A DNA stretch of 64,000 nt from Blastomyces gilchristii SLH14081. Lineage: Eukaryota > Ascomycota > Eurotiomycetes > Onygenales > Ajellomycetaceae. A program made the position numbers and the translations under genes. Every line of letters starts with the position of its first letter. Within the stretch, counting starts at the first letter, position 1. The notes beneath the pieces were generated by a model. That model saw only the letters and a list, made by a program, of their open reading frames with translations, searched no databases and was not told where the DNA came from. The stretch is from assembly GCF_000003855.2 (NCBI RefSeq), contig NW_003101666.1, positions 384,758 to 448,757 of the forward strand. Reading direction: 5' to 3'. Shown in pieces: positions 38,054-51,700 of this stretch.

Positions 38054-41000
38054 ATATACAACAAAAACAATAAAAAAAGTTTAAAAACTCTTCAAAAATC
38101 ACATTTATTCAAAATAATGTGAATAGAAACTCAAATTGTATTTATTCTTATCTTCAAATTGTATTTGAATAAAAAGTTGATTTTATACTGCTTCAGAAGC
38201 TGAATTTTGATACTGAGTAAAAATATATTATTTCTCATTCAAGCTACTACTGCTTTTTATCTCAAAAATCTGAGATAAAGTCAAGAGTAGTGATCTATGA
38301 AAGAAAGAGATCAAGATATCAATTTAATCTAAGATTTAATATCATGTCTGACTCTGATATTCTGATGAGTGATATTATAGATAAAGAGAATGAGTTTGAT
38401 ACTATACAGTTTATAAATATCTATAATGAAAAGTTATTGAAGAAAAATAATAATATCTGAATAATTAATAGAGAGTTTCTGAACATAACTTCATCAAGAA
38501 ACTCTATAATTATAGAAGATTTTAATGCACATCATTTCTGATAAAATTCAGAATATAAAAGAGCAGTAGAAGCTGATAATCTGATTGAGTAAATTTTTAA
38601 GTATTTAATAGATTTAGTTAACAAGTCTGATCAATAAACATTCTTTAGAAAAGATATGAAATAGAAATCTATTATAGATCTAATCTTCATATCATAAAAT
38701 CTAATAGAAAAAAGACTTGTAAACTGATTTATTAATTTAAATAAGACATCAGAATCAGATCATGAAATTATTCAATTTAATATTGCACTAAGTAAAAAAT
38801 AAATGAGTGAAAATTCTCTTCTCTCTAATCAGTTTAACTTTGAAAAAGCTGACTAAAAGACAGTTGAAGAAAGTATAAAACTGTTAAAATCTGAAAAGCA
38901 GAGTGAGCTGTATTAAAATCCTGATTAAGATATCTTAAATGAAATGCTTAAGAATAGAGTGAAGCTCATTACATCTATTATTCTAGCAAGTGTTAAAGAC
39001 AATATTTCAAAGAGAAAGTCTTCTGAGTATTCAAAATCTTGATAAAATGAGAATATCATATCTAAAAGAAAACAATTGACTACTGCTAAAAGAGATTGAA
39101 AGAATGATATAATTTCTGATAAAGAGTTCAAAACTGTCAGAAATGAATATTTTTCAGATATTAAAAAAGCTAAAACAGACTGCTGAAATAAATTTCTTGA
39201 AGAAGCATAAGAAAAAGAAGTTTTTAAAGCTTTTAACTATACTAAAACAAGAAGTGTAGCAAAACTTTCAATCTTAGAATATAAGTTTCAGAATGAATTA
39301 TATATAGTAAACTCTTTTAAGAAAAAATATCAAGCTTTTATAAGAACTCTCTTTCAAAACTCATCAGATTCAGATTCAGAGAAAGAGAATATATCACTTC
39401 TTAACTATATTGATGAAAATGACTAAGAATGATCTGATCTTACTCAAGATGAATTAGAGTCAGCTATCTTCTCAAGTTCAGTTAAGACTGCTACAGAGCC
39501 TGATTCAATTAATCACTTAATTATTTAAAATACATACTTCTACTTAAAGAATGAATATCATTCTGAATACTGAAGAGAAGTCACTGAAGTAATTCTTATA
39601 AAACCTAATAGAAAAACTTCAATTCTTAAGTTATATAGAGTAATATCTCTATTAAACTGTTTAGAAAAGGTTTTAGAAAAGATAATAGCTACTTAACTAT
39701 CTTTTATAAGCTCTATCAGTAATTCTCTTTTATTCAGTGAATAAATGAAAGATAGAAAATAGTATTCTGTAATTAACACTATTCTCTCAGTTATTCATAA
39801 TATTCAAATAGCAAAGTATGAAGATCTGGTCTCAACTGCAGTTTTTATTGATATAAAAGAAGCATTTAATCATGTTTCAAAGTCAAAGTTAATTCAGATA
39901 TTAAAGATGTTAAAACTGTCACTTTCTCTAATAAAATGAGTTAACTGTTTTATATCTAAAAGAATTATATAACTTTTCTTTGATGAAATGAAATAAGATA
40001 AGACTGAGATAAAAATAGAAGTATTATAAGAATCTTCAATCTCACTCATTTTATTTACAATATATACTGCATATCTATTCAAGAATAGAAATATAAGAAT
40101 AGTATAATCTCTAAGTTATATGAATAATATTAATCTAGTCTACAGCTTAAAAACTATTAAAGAGAATTTGAAAGTGATTGAAGAAGCTGTAAAGAAAATC
40201 TTTGTTAGAGCAGATATCAATCAAATTTAATTTAATATGAATAAAACTGAGTTAATTCATTTCTTTTCTAGATTCAATGAGAAAGAACTATCTCTAACTC
40301 TTTTAAATAGAGAGATTAAACCCAGTGTAAATATCAAATAATTAGAAGTATGATTAAACTTCAAGTTGAATTTTAAATATTATATTCAATAAAGAACTGT
40401 CAAGACAGAAAGACTATTAAACAATATAATCAGACTATTAAATACAGAGAGAGATTTATTTCTCCAAGCTATGAGATAGTTATATATAGTCTGTATTACA
40501 TCAGTAGCTGATTATGAAGTTCAAGTGTGATGAAATAATCAAGAGAATTTCACTGAACTCTTTCAAAGTCTGTAAAACAGAGTCTTGAGAAGAATTCTGA
40601 AAGTATTCAAATCATCTTCTATTAAAATAATGAAAATTGAAGCTTTAATTTCTTCTTCTGCTATTAGATTTGAAAAGGCCTGTATAAACTATGCTCTGAG
40701 AGTTATAAAGATGAGCTTAAATTATATAATCAGAGAAAGAGTCTCTTCTTCATTTTCATTAATTAACTCTGAAAATGAACTGAATTGAAATAGATTTCTT
40801 AATTGAAATGAAAATAATTCTTCAAAGAAAATGTCTTCTCAACTGTACAGACTATACTCTCTGATTAAAAATTAATTTTCTTCTTTAAATGTTGAAAAAG
40901 TTGATTATGAGAAGTTATCTCTCTGAAGAGAAAAGCTTAAATCTCTTATAAACTTATAAATAAGTGAACTATCTAAAGAGAAAGAATATAAACAGCATTT

Positions 41001-41970
41001 GAAGAGAATTTCTACAATTAATATAAAAGACTCTATTCTGATTTATTCAGATGACTTAAAAAATAAGAATTTGAATAGATTAGATACAGACATTGCTTAT
41101 ACTGAAGATAATATTAATTTTATCTCAGATTTCTGAAATTTAAACTGTGAATCTGAAGTCTTTGATACTGAACTATTTACAATAGTGAAAGCTTTCAAAC
41201 TCATTGAAATAAAATCTTATAAAAGAGAAAATAGTTTGAAAGAGATATGAATATTCTCTGATAGTCAAGCTGCTTTAAAAAGACTTAGAAATAGTCAGAT
41301 TCATAATAATCAAATAAATCTTGAACTGATCTTAAACTCTGTTTTAAAAATTCAAAAGAGAAGAATATCAAAGCTGATAATTCATCTGCACTGAGTTCCT
41401 ACTCATATGAATATTCATGATAATGAATTGACTGATTCAGCTGTAAAAAAGAGTACAGAATTAAGCAGATCTATTCAAAAAATTGTGTTCTAGTCTTTTA
41501 TAAAGAGAAAAATAAAAGAATCTTGTTTAGATAAGTGAAATGAAAGCTGACAGAAATAAAAGAAGAGTATACATTATTCAAGATTTGAAATAAAACTCAA
41601 GTAGAAATCTTGTTCAATTAAATGTAAAAAGAAAATATTCTCATCTATAATACAGCTGAAACTAGAACATGACTATTTCAAATCTTATATATAAAGATTT
41701 GATGATAGATTTGACTCAATAGAATACTCATTCTGCAATACAAATGAGAATTCTGAGCATATTATAATACACTGTGCATTATATAATAGTCTCAGAGCCA
41801 GATTGAAAGAGAAGTATGATCTAAATCAATTAAATATAAGATTCTTATTCTCAACTGAGACAGGAATTAAATACTTAATAGACTTTCTATCAGAAACTCA
41901 AGCAGCTATAAGAAAATGACTAAATTCAGAAATATCTGAATATGAAGAGAAGAAAATCAATCAGATATAG
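38050..41970 (+). pseudogene. L3 ORF2 (endonuclease, RT, RNase H)
   Basis: Replicase of a Tad/I-type LINE. Order: APE-type endonuclease (about 38100-38760), reverse transcriptase (about 39600-40300; motif A around 39840-39880, YVDD-like box degraded near 40115-40150), RNase H (about 41030-41460) and a C-terminal C-x2-C...H...C finger (about 41720-41790). Many TGG codons are now TGA or TAG and the catalytic Asp of the RT box is lost, so it is dead. The start overlaps the ORF1 stop, suggesting coupled re-initiation in the live ancestor. Confidence 0.8.
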
Positions 41971-42345
41971 TCTGTTAAAACAGCTATATACTATTTTTTA
42001 ATAATTTGCTTTGTTACAGTCTCTCTTTACTTTATCTTTTCCTTTCAATTCCTTTCTATCTATCTATTTAATGTGTCTATCTTTAAGACTGTGTTCTCTT
42101 TTCCTTTGTCATGATATTGTCAAATGATTTCAAAGTATCAGAAGATGTTAAAACATTGTAATTTATAAACTGTTTTTGTATTCTAAGCTGAAATTTTCTG
42201 ATTTTATATATCTGAAATTAATGAATGTATAATAGTTAACTTTACAGATATAGGAAAAACTCTGAGAACTAAAGATTCTCAGGTAGATATCATAGTCTCT
42301 GACTGCATACATCTATAATTGAAGAATAATAATAATAATAATAAT
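41971..42345 (+). other. L3 3' UTR, stem-loop and (AAT)n tail
   Basis: About 375 bp after ORF2. A stem-loop at 42262-42282 (CTGAGAAC, short loop, ATTCTCAG) lies about 50 bases before the (AAT)8 tail and is kept in L1 (19915-19935), L2 (4553-4573) and the SINE S1 (48705-48725). The segment from about 42050 is the part shared with S1. It is a candidate recognition site for the LINE reverse transcriptase. Confidence 0.65.
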
Positions 42346-44455
42346 ATTACTTCTGAGTATAGTGAATGCTTTTCATTATCTTCTTATAAATTTTATTTAA
42401 AAGTTTCAATCTCACTTTTACTTCTGATACTGAGAGATACTCTGTTCTCTGTATCTATTTAATATTCTGACTGTCTATTTCTCTCTTTGAAGTGTTGTTC
42501 ATAATATCACTGAGTAATAAAGAATTATATTTATAATAAGTATAGAAAGAAGATTTCTTTAAGATTATATTCTTTACATTATTATATATAAATTCAGTGA
42601 TTAGAAGATATTTAAGTCAATTATTCTGATAATATAAATAGAACACTTAAAAATGCTGTTTTAATATCTAGTTCTGATGTTCAGTCTGATCATCTGTCTG
42701 TGAATGAAATACAGTACTGAGAAGACATTTTATTATAAAATAATAGTAAAAGACTGATCAGTACTTGCTGATAAAGAGAGATTCTTAATCTATTATTAAT
42801 AATTTCAGAGCACTATGATTATAAATAATGATATCTAAAAATAGATCAGTTAATTCAGAGGCTTTAATCTTTTTATAAGTAGAGATATATTTTATTATCT
42901 TTATAAAATAGTTAATAATAATCAAAATTAAGTTATATTCTTTAACTCTTGTTGACTTCAGTAGATTAACTATGAAATTCATTAATAGATTCTGTTATAA
43001 GCTCTTTAAGACAGACAGTAATATCAACTCACTGTATCACTTATATCACAGAATCTTTATTCTTTAATAGATATTATAAGTCTCAATATACTCTTTGATA
43101 TCTGTCTGAAGCTTATCTTAAATATATTTATATTTTAGAAGCTTCTCAGTCTTCTCTAATCTGAAGTATCTTATATGAGAATTATTATGATGAATTCTTA
43201 ATAACTTCTAATACATCACTCTACTATAAGAAATAAAGACTAAATTATTCAGCAGTAGAAGTTTATATTCTTTTAGTTATCAATGACTTGATTTCTTAGC
43301 AGTATCATCTCACTCAGAGTCTGTCTTTTTCAAGTTTAAATCAGATTCTTTCTTCTTTAACTTCTGAATTTAAGCTGTAGTAGAGATATTTCTCTTCTAT
43401 AATTTATCAATGAATTTCAAAAGTAGTCAGATTGAAAGATTATAGATTATTTTATTCTTTATCAATTCAATAATAGTAAGATATGATATAAGAAGCTCAT
43501 GATCTTCAGTGTCAGTTCTCTACAGAGACTCAGATTTTCTTTTATCTTCTATTCTGAGTTATACAGCTGTCTTATCAGTGCTGTTTCTGAGCTTCAGAGA
43601 ATCTTAATTCTCTGCAGTCAGCTTCTTCTGCAGTGATGACAGAGATTCTTTTATAGAATTCTTCTCTGTATTAATAATATTATAATCAGACTGTTTAAAC
43701 AGTGTATTAGTGAGATTAAGTCAATCTGAACAGTATCAGATATAGAAATTATACTTTAAAAGCAGCTCTGCTCATCTGACTTGATATTCTGTTAAGCTCT
43801 TTATTATTAAGAAGTAATACAGATTTATATAATTAGTGAGAACTTGCACTGAGTACTTACTACTCTGAAGATAATGTCATCAGATCTTAAAGAATTTGAT
43901 AATTACTAACATCTCTTAATTATGAGTATTATATCTTCTCTGCATGAGTGATAACTTCTTGAAGAAGAAGATCACTGATCTTTATTCACAGTATCTTATA
44001 AACTCTGTGAAAAAGTCTTCTTTCACAGATATTTTATTATCTGTATTCTCAGAGATAATTATTCTCTAATTCTTTCAGCATTGAAAGATCTTCAGTATCA
44101 ACTGTGAAAAGATTTCACAGATCTTATTCTCAGATATATCAGTCTTACACTAACTGAGTAAGTCAGAGTTAAAGTGATTCAGTATTATAATATCTGTAAA
44201 AGCTTGTTTCAATTCTGCAAATATCTACACAGTGTCTTGAGTGAGAGTAAATAATCTTATTTTTCTATCTTTCACACTTCTCTTTAACAGATCTGTAAGA
44301 GAAGCAGTAATCTGTGAATATGTATAGATAAATTATCTGTAGAAATTTATAAATTCTAGAAATATCTGTATCTTGTAATACATCTGCAGCACTGATCAGT
44401 TCTTAATGACAGAGATTCAGCTTCTGTTTATTGAAATGTTATTCATCTTAATAAT
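42346..44455 (-). pseudogene. A2 gag-pol, central part (RNase H and integrase)
   Basis: Resumes after L3 and reads, on the minus strand, the RNase H region next to 44450 and then integrase down to 42360. An open stretch at 42785-42982 (MNFIVNLLKSTRVKEYN...) is the start of the integrase catalytic core and is paralogous to 57676-57873 in A1. The right end is interrupted by B2, whose TSD ATAAT is at 44451-44455. Numerous in-frame stops. Confidence 0.8.
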
Positions 44456-44713
44456 TGTAAGAATAAGTGCTCGCAGACGATTATTCAGATGTTTACAGCT
44501 TGGCATGATATATACTGTTAACTACTAGAAGTATTCACAGTAGAAAGATAAAATATAGAAGTCAAATGTATAATAGCATTCAAGCTGAGTTGTGAATAGT
44601 ATTCATGAACTTCAGTCTATATAGTTGTATGTAGTCAAGAGCTGCTAACTCTATTAATTACATGAGAGATAGAAATAGAGATAAAGAATCTGTGAGAAGT
44701 AAGATTTCTTATA
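44456..44713 (-). repeat. B2 3' LTR
   Basis: 258 bp; starts TGTAAGAATAAGTGCTCGCAG with its CG intact and ends mutated (TTTCTTATA). Polypurine-tract complement TACTTCTCTCTCTC follows. Confidence 0.92.
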
Positions 44714-45581
44714 TACTTCTCTCTCTCTAAGACTTTATCTGTGAAGCCTTTCACTGAATGACTTCATAGAATCAGCTCAGCACTGCAGTGATACTCACTA
44801 AAAATTCTTCACATCTATAAAAAATCTCAGTGAGGAAAAATCTCTTATTACTGTAAAGAAAAAAGAGTCTGTCACTCAGTTTCTTATTCTATGAGATTCT
44901 TTATAATCTACAGATTCTTCTCTGACTACTACACAGATTCATCTTATATCTTTCATACAGAAGAGTTTCAGTTAACTCTTAATTATTTTTACAAGATTCT
45001 TATATAATCATCACACAGATTCATCTCACAGATGAATCACTCTCTATGAGATTATTCTTATTAAAGAGAAGTATTTATAAGTTAATCTTTCACTCATTCT
45101 TATAAATCATTGTTCTTTGACACTGTAGAATTGTGAGGAATTTTTCATTCTTTTATCAACTCTGTAGAATTGTAGAATTAAGATGTCTGCAGTCTACAAT
45201 TCTTCTTTATAGTTATATAGAAAGATTCAGATCTGTGATTTATAATCACTCTTTATTTACTAGAGTGATCTGACTGTTCTGTAAGATCATTTACAGTGTA
45301 AGTAAATCTCTCTAGAGTAGTATAAATATTTCAGATCTGTCTGTGAAATTTCATCTTCTTTTCTCTTTTTCTGTAACAGCTTTCATTCTTATAAACTGTG
45401 AGTATTCTCATTCATTCATGAAGTGTTTTCACTCAGATAACAGAGAGAGAGTATTTCTAACAATATTTATATATTAATTCAAGAACTTCTTAAGAATAAA
45501 AATTTTTTCAATTTCAATATCTTTATAAATAATGTCTGATCACTGTTAAGCTTCTTGTGAGTATCTCTGTGACTTCTCTGA
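44714..45581 (-). other. B2 3' non-coding region
   Basis: Collinear with 7044-7884 of B1; AT-rich, no gene seen. Confidence 0.55.
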
Positions 45582-45863
45582 TCACTTTTTATCAGCTAAT
45601 GAAGTAGAAATATCACTGCTTATAATAGTATCTTCATTTCTCTCAGTCTTATCACTGCATCTGATCTTCAGATCAGCAGTCAATTTCATACCTTTTTCAG
45701 GCCAGTCTCTGACTCTAAGCAGTACAGTTCTACTCTTTGCTGTAAGTCTTTTCATAAGTAACTTCTTACAGATTCTGACTGACAGTTCTTGCAAAGCTTC
45801 TGGTATTGTCAGTGTCTTCTGTGATTTCACAGGCCTATAATCACCTCTTCTCTGCCTGTACAA
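45582..45863 (-). pseudogene. B2 3' ORF remnant
   Basis: Counterpart of B1 7885-8160, open for 93 codons, starting MYRQRRGDYRPV. Basic and serine-rich, with the conserved R-I-C-K-K-L-L-M and W-P-E-K-G-M segments. Function unknown. It keeps one CC/GG-containing stretch (GGCCAG, AGGCCT) unusual for this region. Confidence 0.5.
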
Positions 45864-46569
45864 TCTCTGACCAGGTATATGTGAATATGTCTAGATTCTC
45901 TATCAATGATTCTCACACTGCAGCACATTTCTGCAATCTCATTGTCAATGAGAGATGAGTCTCTGAGTACTTATAAAATTCAGGTAATTAAGACAATGTA
46001 AATACTATGAATTCATAATAAGAGTTGATCTGAGTAGATAAGCTCTCTCTCTGTATCTCAATTGTTTCTGAGCTGAATACTTCAGTATAACTGAGAAAGC
46101 AGACACAGCTTCATGAGAGATATCTAATTATATACATAGACAGTCAGTTCTCAAGACTCTGCTGTAACTGTATACACTCTAATGTTCAGCTTCTCTGAAG
46201 TCTGTGTATTTCTGACAGTCTTTATATCAAATACAATAATTGTCTGTATCACAGATATAATACTTTCTGTCTGCTTCTTTAAAGAGAAAAATTAATAGTT
46301 GTGAGAGAGTTAAGTATTACAGATATTGAGAATATAAGTATGAGTTTTCTTTATTTTTTCTTTATTAATCTCTAAGTCATGTTCACAGCTCTGTTTTTAT
46401 TTTCTTATTTTTTAACTTTAATGAGAGTATGATTTCTTCTTCTCTTTATATACACTGTAAACTATTCATTTCAGTAGAAACTCATCATCTTATAGACTAG
46501 AATTTATAAATAACAGTGTTAATATCTTTATTACAATCAGATTCTTAGCAAAGATTACATTATTCTAGC
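45864..46569 (-). other. B2 region between pol and 3' ORF
   Basis: Collinear with 8161-8879 of B1; stops in all frames; nothing recognised. Confidence 0.5.
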
Positions 46570-47893
46570 TTATCAGAATTCACAGTATGAAAGTTATATC
46601 TCAGCTTCTGCAGATATCTTATCTACTTAGATAATTCTTAAGTGAACTTATTCATCTTATCAGAATACTCTTATTACTGAATCTTGAATCAGAGCTTATA
46701 ATCTCACTTCTCTAAGTTAATAATCTCTTTGATCTGATATTCTCTTTCACTCTCTAGTACTTTGTAAACAGAGTGATGAGTCACAGAGTTCTTTTCTGAG
46801 AATTTCTTATATTTATAGAGTAAAGAGATATGAAAAATATTATATATCTGTAACTCAGATAGCAGTTTCAATCTATAAAACTATAAGCTAACTTTCTTCA
46901 CAATCTTATAAGACTCTATTTATAAGAGATTCAGCTTCTTATTAGATCTTCATATAATGATGTTTTCTAGACTCAGTCAGACTTTATTATCTTTCTTAAA
47001 ACTCTTTATAATATGCTTGAAGTTATAGTATCTCTTCTAATACTCTTAAGTCTTTCTCAAGAATTCACAGACTTTCTTCTGAATATTCTGAATTCTCTCA
47101 GCCTGTTTACAGATATTATCACACTCTATAGTATACTCTTACAGATTTATCAAGATTATTCACAGATAAGTCTCAGTGAGCATCTCAAAGAGAGTTTTAT
47201 CTGTACTGACCTACTTTAAGTTGTTGTATATAAACTCTATAAGTGATAATCAATACACTCAGTCATTCTGATTGTAATTGACAAAGTATCATAGATACTG
47301 TTTTAATATACTCATCAGATATTCTATCTGATCATCTGTCTGTTGATAAAAAGCTGTGCTTAGATCTTATAAGATCTTCAGTATAGTTATCAGATCAGAT
47401 CAGAACTTCTCTGTAAAGATTAATTCTCTATCTAAAATAATATTCACAGATAATTCATACAACTGAATTACATCACAGATAAAGATATAAGTCAAATTCT
47501 TTAACTTTAAGTTCTTATAAGTGAGTATAAAGTGTGTTATCTTGATAAAGTAATTTACTATCATCAGTACACTGTTAAAGCAGGTATTATATATATTCTT
47601 ACTTTCAGAGAGACTTATAAGAGTATTTATTTCTAGCTATTCTCAAGATTTCTGTGAGATGAGTAGAGAAGTAAGTTCTTCATATAATCTGAACTGCACT
47701 ATCTGTGAATTCTGATAAATAGTATAAGAATTCACTATCTTCTTTACAAGTTCTCATATCTTTGATCAGAAGTATTTTCTTATAAATAACTCATAAGTTC
47801 TAGTATCTGTAAAATGACCTGCTAGAGAAGAGTTATAATATCTTTTAATAAGTTCTATGTATAGAAACTTATTCACAGGTACATAAATTCAGC
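46570..47893 (-). pseudogene. B2 gag-pol, C-terminal part (integrase end, chromodomain)
   Basis: Left of S1. Contains the integrase catalytic core and the chromodomain at about 46760-46600, collinear with B1. Multiple stops. The right boundary is S1's TSD copy ACATAAATTCAGC. Confidence 0.75.
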
Positions 47894-48782
47894 GGCCCGG
47901 TGGCGTAGTGGTTAACTACGCTATCATGAAGCCTCAATTAGCGGCCTTCCCCCGGGGAATGAATGCTAAGAGAGGGCAGATTCGAACTCTGTGAGAGTTA
48001 TCTTAATCACAGCTTTCACTGTTAAGTCATAAAACAGTACTGAGGACCTCTGAATGCACTATAGTGAATCATTGTCAAGCTTAAGATGTTCATTCTGAGG
48101 ATTCTCAGATGCTAATTCTCACTGATCTTAGAATTAACAGCCTCTCAGATGCTTCAAGTTAGATCAGTACTAGAGTGATTAAGATCTAGAATGTCTGTAG
48201 AATAGTGAATCATTATCAAGCTTAACTGATTAGGTCTTATCCTCTTCACTTTAGACACTCACTTCTGAGAAATGAGATTTAAAAACTATCTGATTAGAAC
48301 ACTCTGAGCCTAGCAAGAATCTAGATAAGATAAGACCTAGGCACTCTTAATAGGTGATTAGTACAAGCAAGACTGTGACAGTTAATTGATAGGCTGAAAT
48401 GCTGAGATTGACAGCTGAAAGATTAGAGACTTAACTAGAATTAAGTAGCTCTGATATTATTCTTAGTGAGGATCTCACTTATTTCTTTCTGTTCTTTTCT
48501 ATCTATCTATTTAATATGTCTATCTTTAGAACTATGTTCTCTTTTTCTTTGTCATGATATTTTCAAATGATTTCAAAGTATTAATAGGTGTTGAAATACT
48601 GCAATTTATAAACAGTTTTTGTATTCTGAGCTGGAATTTTCTGATTTTACATATCTGAAATTGATAAGTGTATAATAGTTGACTCTATAGATATAGAAAA
48701 AACTCTGAGAACTAAAGATTCTCAGGTAGATGTTATAGTCTCTGACTGCATACATCTATAAGTGAAGAAGAATAATAATAAT
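47894..48782 (+). mobile_element. S1: tRNA-headed SINE with a LINE-derived 3' end, inserted in B2
   Basis: 889 bp with TSD ACATAAATTCAGC (47881-47893; 48783-48795). Head about 47894-48000 has an RNA polymerase III A-box-like TGGCGTAGTGG (near 47900) and a B-box-like GATTCGAACTC (near 47990). Body 48000-48480 is AT-shifted, with two copies of GAATCATT(G/A)TCAAGCTTAA. From about 48481 to the (AAT)n tail it matches the LINE 3' end (L3 42050-42345) closely, stem-loop included. No protein coding. Long for a SINE, so a chimeric retroposon is another wording. Confidence 0.78.
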
Positions 48783-51700
48783 ACATAAATTCAGCTCTCT
48801 CTTTATAAGAGACTATTTAAGTCTCTTTAATTCTTTATTTCTGCAGAATTGATCTCTGCTGTGAGCAGTTTTTAAATATACTGAGTATATTCATTCTTCA
48901 GTTACAGTTCAGACAATCTGAATAGAAGATCTTATAAAGACTTATACTCTGTTTCTTCTTACATCAGATCTTCTACAGTATTTCTCAAAGCTTATAAACT
49001 CTTCAAATTATAGATACTCTCTTCAAGAATTCTCACAGAGATTCTCAGAGTGTTAACTCTCAGTGTTATAGAAAGTAGTTGTATAGACTTCTTTTCTTTC
49101 TCTTCTCTCTTCTCTTATAGAAAATTGAAAGACTCTTTAGTTAATCTTTTTATAATACTCAGTTTAAGTATTCTGTGAAGCTTTTCTATCTTCTCTAATC
49201 TCTCTATATCTGTTATTCTGATCTTCTTAACATAGTCTGATCTGTGAGAGAATTCATTCACTGAGTTCTTAGTTCTCTTGATATATTCTATCTTGAATCA
49301 GAACTCACTCAGTCTCTGAGCTCAGTAAATCTGTTACTATAAGAGTTTCTTGATTGAAGTAAACTATTATAAGCTATCATAATCAGTTCTAACAGTAATC
49401 ACTGTTATAAGATTCTTAAAGTAGTAATATTAGTAATAGAAGAATTTCACTATTATAAGAAGCTTCTGATTATAAATGTTATAGTTGATCTTCATAGATT
49501 ACATCTTCTATGAGAAAAAGATTACTGAAACTCAGTTCTTATTTAACTGTAGTTGTAAGACTATTTCTGAAATTATAAAGAAGAAGATATCTGTCTTCAA
49601 TCTGATTAAAAGTAAGAGATTAAAGTGAAACAGTATCACTGTGTTTATAAATGTCTATTTTAATCTTATAAAGACTCTGTAAGCTTCTAAGATAAGAAAG
49701 TTCTTACAGCTCTCTCTTCTCAACAATCTTTTCATTCTTTATTTATAGAATGACTTCTTCTTATTTTCACTCTTCAGTATGTCTATAAGAGTCAAGAAGA
49801 TTCTTATAAATACAAAGATAAATCATTTATAGAAATTCATAAAGCTCAGAAAGATCTGAATCTTATAAATACTAGTTAACTTCAGTTATAATAGAATAGT
49901 CTCAACTTACAAAGATTTCATCTGAATATCATCTGTAATAATTATATATTCTAGGAAATTAATCTGATAGACACTGAAGTTGTACTTTATAAGCTTAATA
50001 TACAGTTCTGTCTCATCTAAGATCTTGAACACACTTTATATATACTCAGTGTATTCTTTCTTCTTCACAGAGTACATCATCACATCATTCAGATATATTA
50101 TTATAAAGACATTCAGATATATATAAAGTGTTTTATTAATGAAAGACTGAAATATCATGAGAGTATTAATCAGATCAAAAGACATTACTAGATATTTAAA
50201 TAATCTTAATACAGTTCTAAAGACAGTCTTTCATTTATTCTCAGACTGTATTCACAGCTGTATATATATATTAATCATATTCAGTTATATAAATATAATA
50301 GCTCTCATGAGACAGTTAATTACATTCTCAATCAGAGACAGAAAATAGTAACTCTTTATTATCTTGGAGTTCAGATTATAGTAGTTTATACACAGTCTGA
50401 GATCTTTATTCTTCTTCTTATAAATATTACAGAGACTTCTGTGGAAGATCTATTGAGGATCAGATAAAGTCATTCTTCAGATTCTTTTTTATATAGATCT
50501 GTAAGAATCTCCTGTCTCATAATAGAGAGCTTATAAATTAATTCTCAGAAGAGTTTCTATTCTTCTATCAAATCTATTATCAGATTCTTCTCACAGTGAG
50601 AAGAAAGCTTAGCTATCTTTACTATGCTGAATATCTCTGCAAGATCTCAGTATTTCTCTGATATCTGAAGCTCAGTTTTCATAACTGTGAAGTTCTCAGA
50701 TATTTGTAAAGTTATTATATAGATAAGCTTATCTTCTCTAATCAACTCTATAGTATTAACTGATTCTATCTTCATAAGTGAGTCTGTTAACACTGATCAG
50801 AAGTATAAACATGACTTATGAACAGCTATATACAGATTATATCTTTGAAGTTATACAAGTCTCAAGTATATATTATCTGTGATATCTGTGATAATCACAG
50901 TTTCTATAAATCTTCTTCAGATTCTGAGAAGATCTTGTAATTCAAAGATAGCTCTTATAAGTCTCTCAGTTCTCAGATCTGAGTTCTCACACTCTGCTTA
51001 TTATAAGAGCAGATTCTCAGTTTTCATTATTCAGCTTATTCACTTTATAAGCTTTAGAGACACTACAGTGATCTGAGATTCTGAGTTTATCAATACTTTT
51101 CATACTTATAGAACAGCAGTATCACAGTACAGTCTCTTCTCATAAGTAAGTATTTTCATCAGAAAAGCAACAGATTCAGATATCAGTTTTAAGACTCTTA
51201 AGAAGACTGTTACTGACTCTATCTATGACTCTTTAAATTTCTATTTTAATTTATTTAAATAGTTTGTATGAAGATGTTCTGATTTAGAATAGATGAAGTA
51301 GAGTCTCTTTTTCTTAATCTCTCTGTTATATACTCTATTTACAGAAGCTTATGAAGCTCTCTCTTTCTACTCAGTAGTCAGATATGAATCTCTCTGTATC
51401 TTATCATCTTTTTCTAATAAATCTGTTCTCTGTTATTCTAATTCTTACAGAGTCAGTCAGTGATTCACTCTTTATAGATCTATAACTCTCATAGTAATCT
51501 ATAAGTGATGAATAAGAGTTATTAGTTTCTTCAGAGTTAAGAACTTAGAGTCTTACTCAATAAGCTTATTCTACATGTCTTTATTCAGTCTCTTTATAAA
51601 TATTATTATTTAGATCTTATTTCAGAGCTCTGTTTTCACAGATCTTAATTTATATTATAATTTTATAAAGCACTGTGAGTAGTCTTTATCAGATTTCTCA

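Larger units (their letters stand above)
4348..42345 (+). mobile_element. L3: Tad/I-type LINE, plus strand, 5'-truncated, inserted in A2
   Basis: Non-LTR retrotransposon with ORF1 and ORF2, ending in an (AAT)n tail. TSD ATTACTTCTGAG at 4336-4347 and 42346-42357. Its 5' end is truncated inside the 155-bp 5' UTR repeat, so only 143 bp lie left of the L2 insertion (4348-4490); the rest resumes at about 35331. It shares with L2 a 36-bp in-frame deletion in ORF2 that L1 lacks. All reading frames are broken by transitions. Confidence 0.9.

Noticed and set aside
47894..48000. A tRNA gene on the plus strand
   Set aside because: Box-like motifs are about 80 bp apart and there is no cloverleaf I could close; it is the SINE head.
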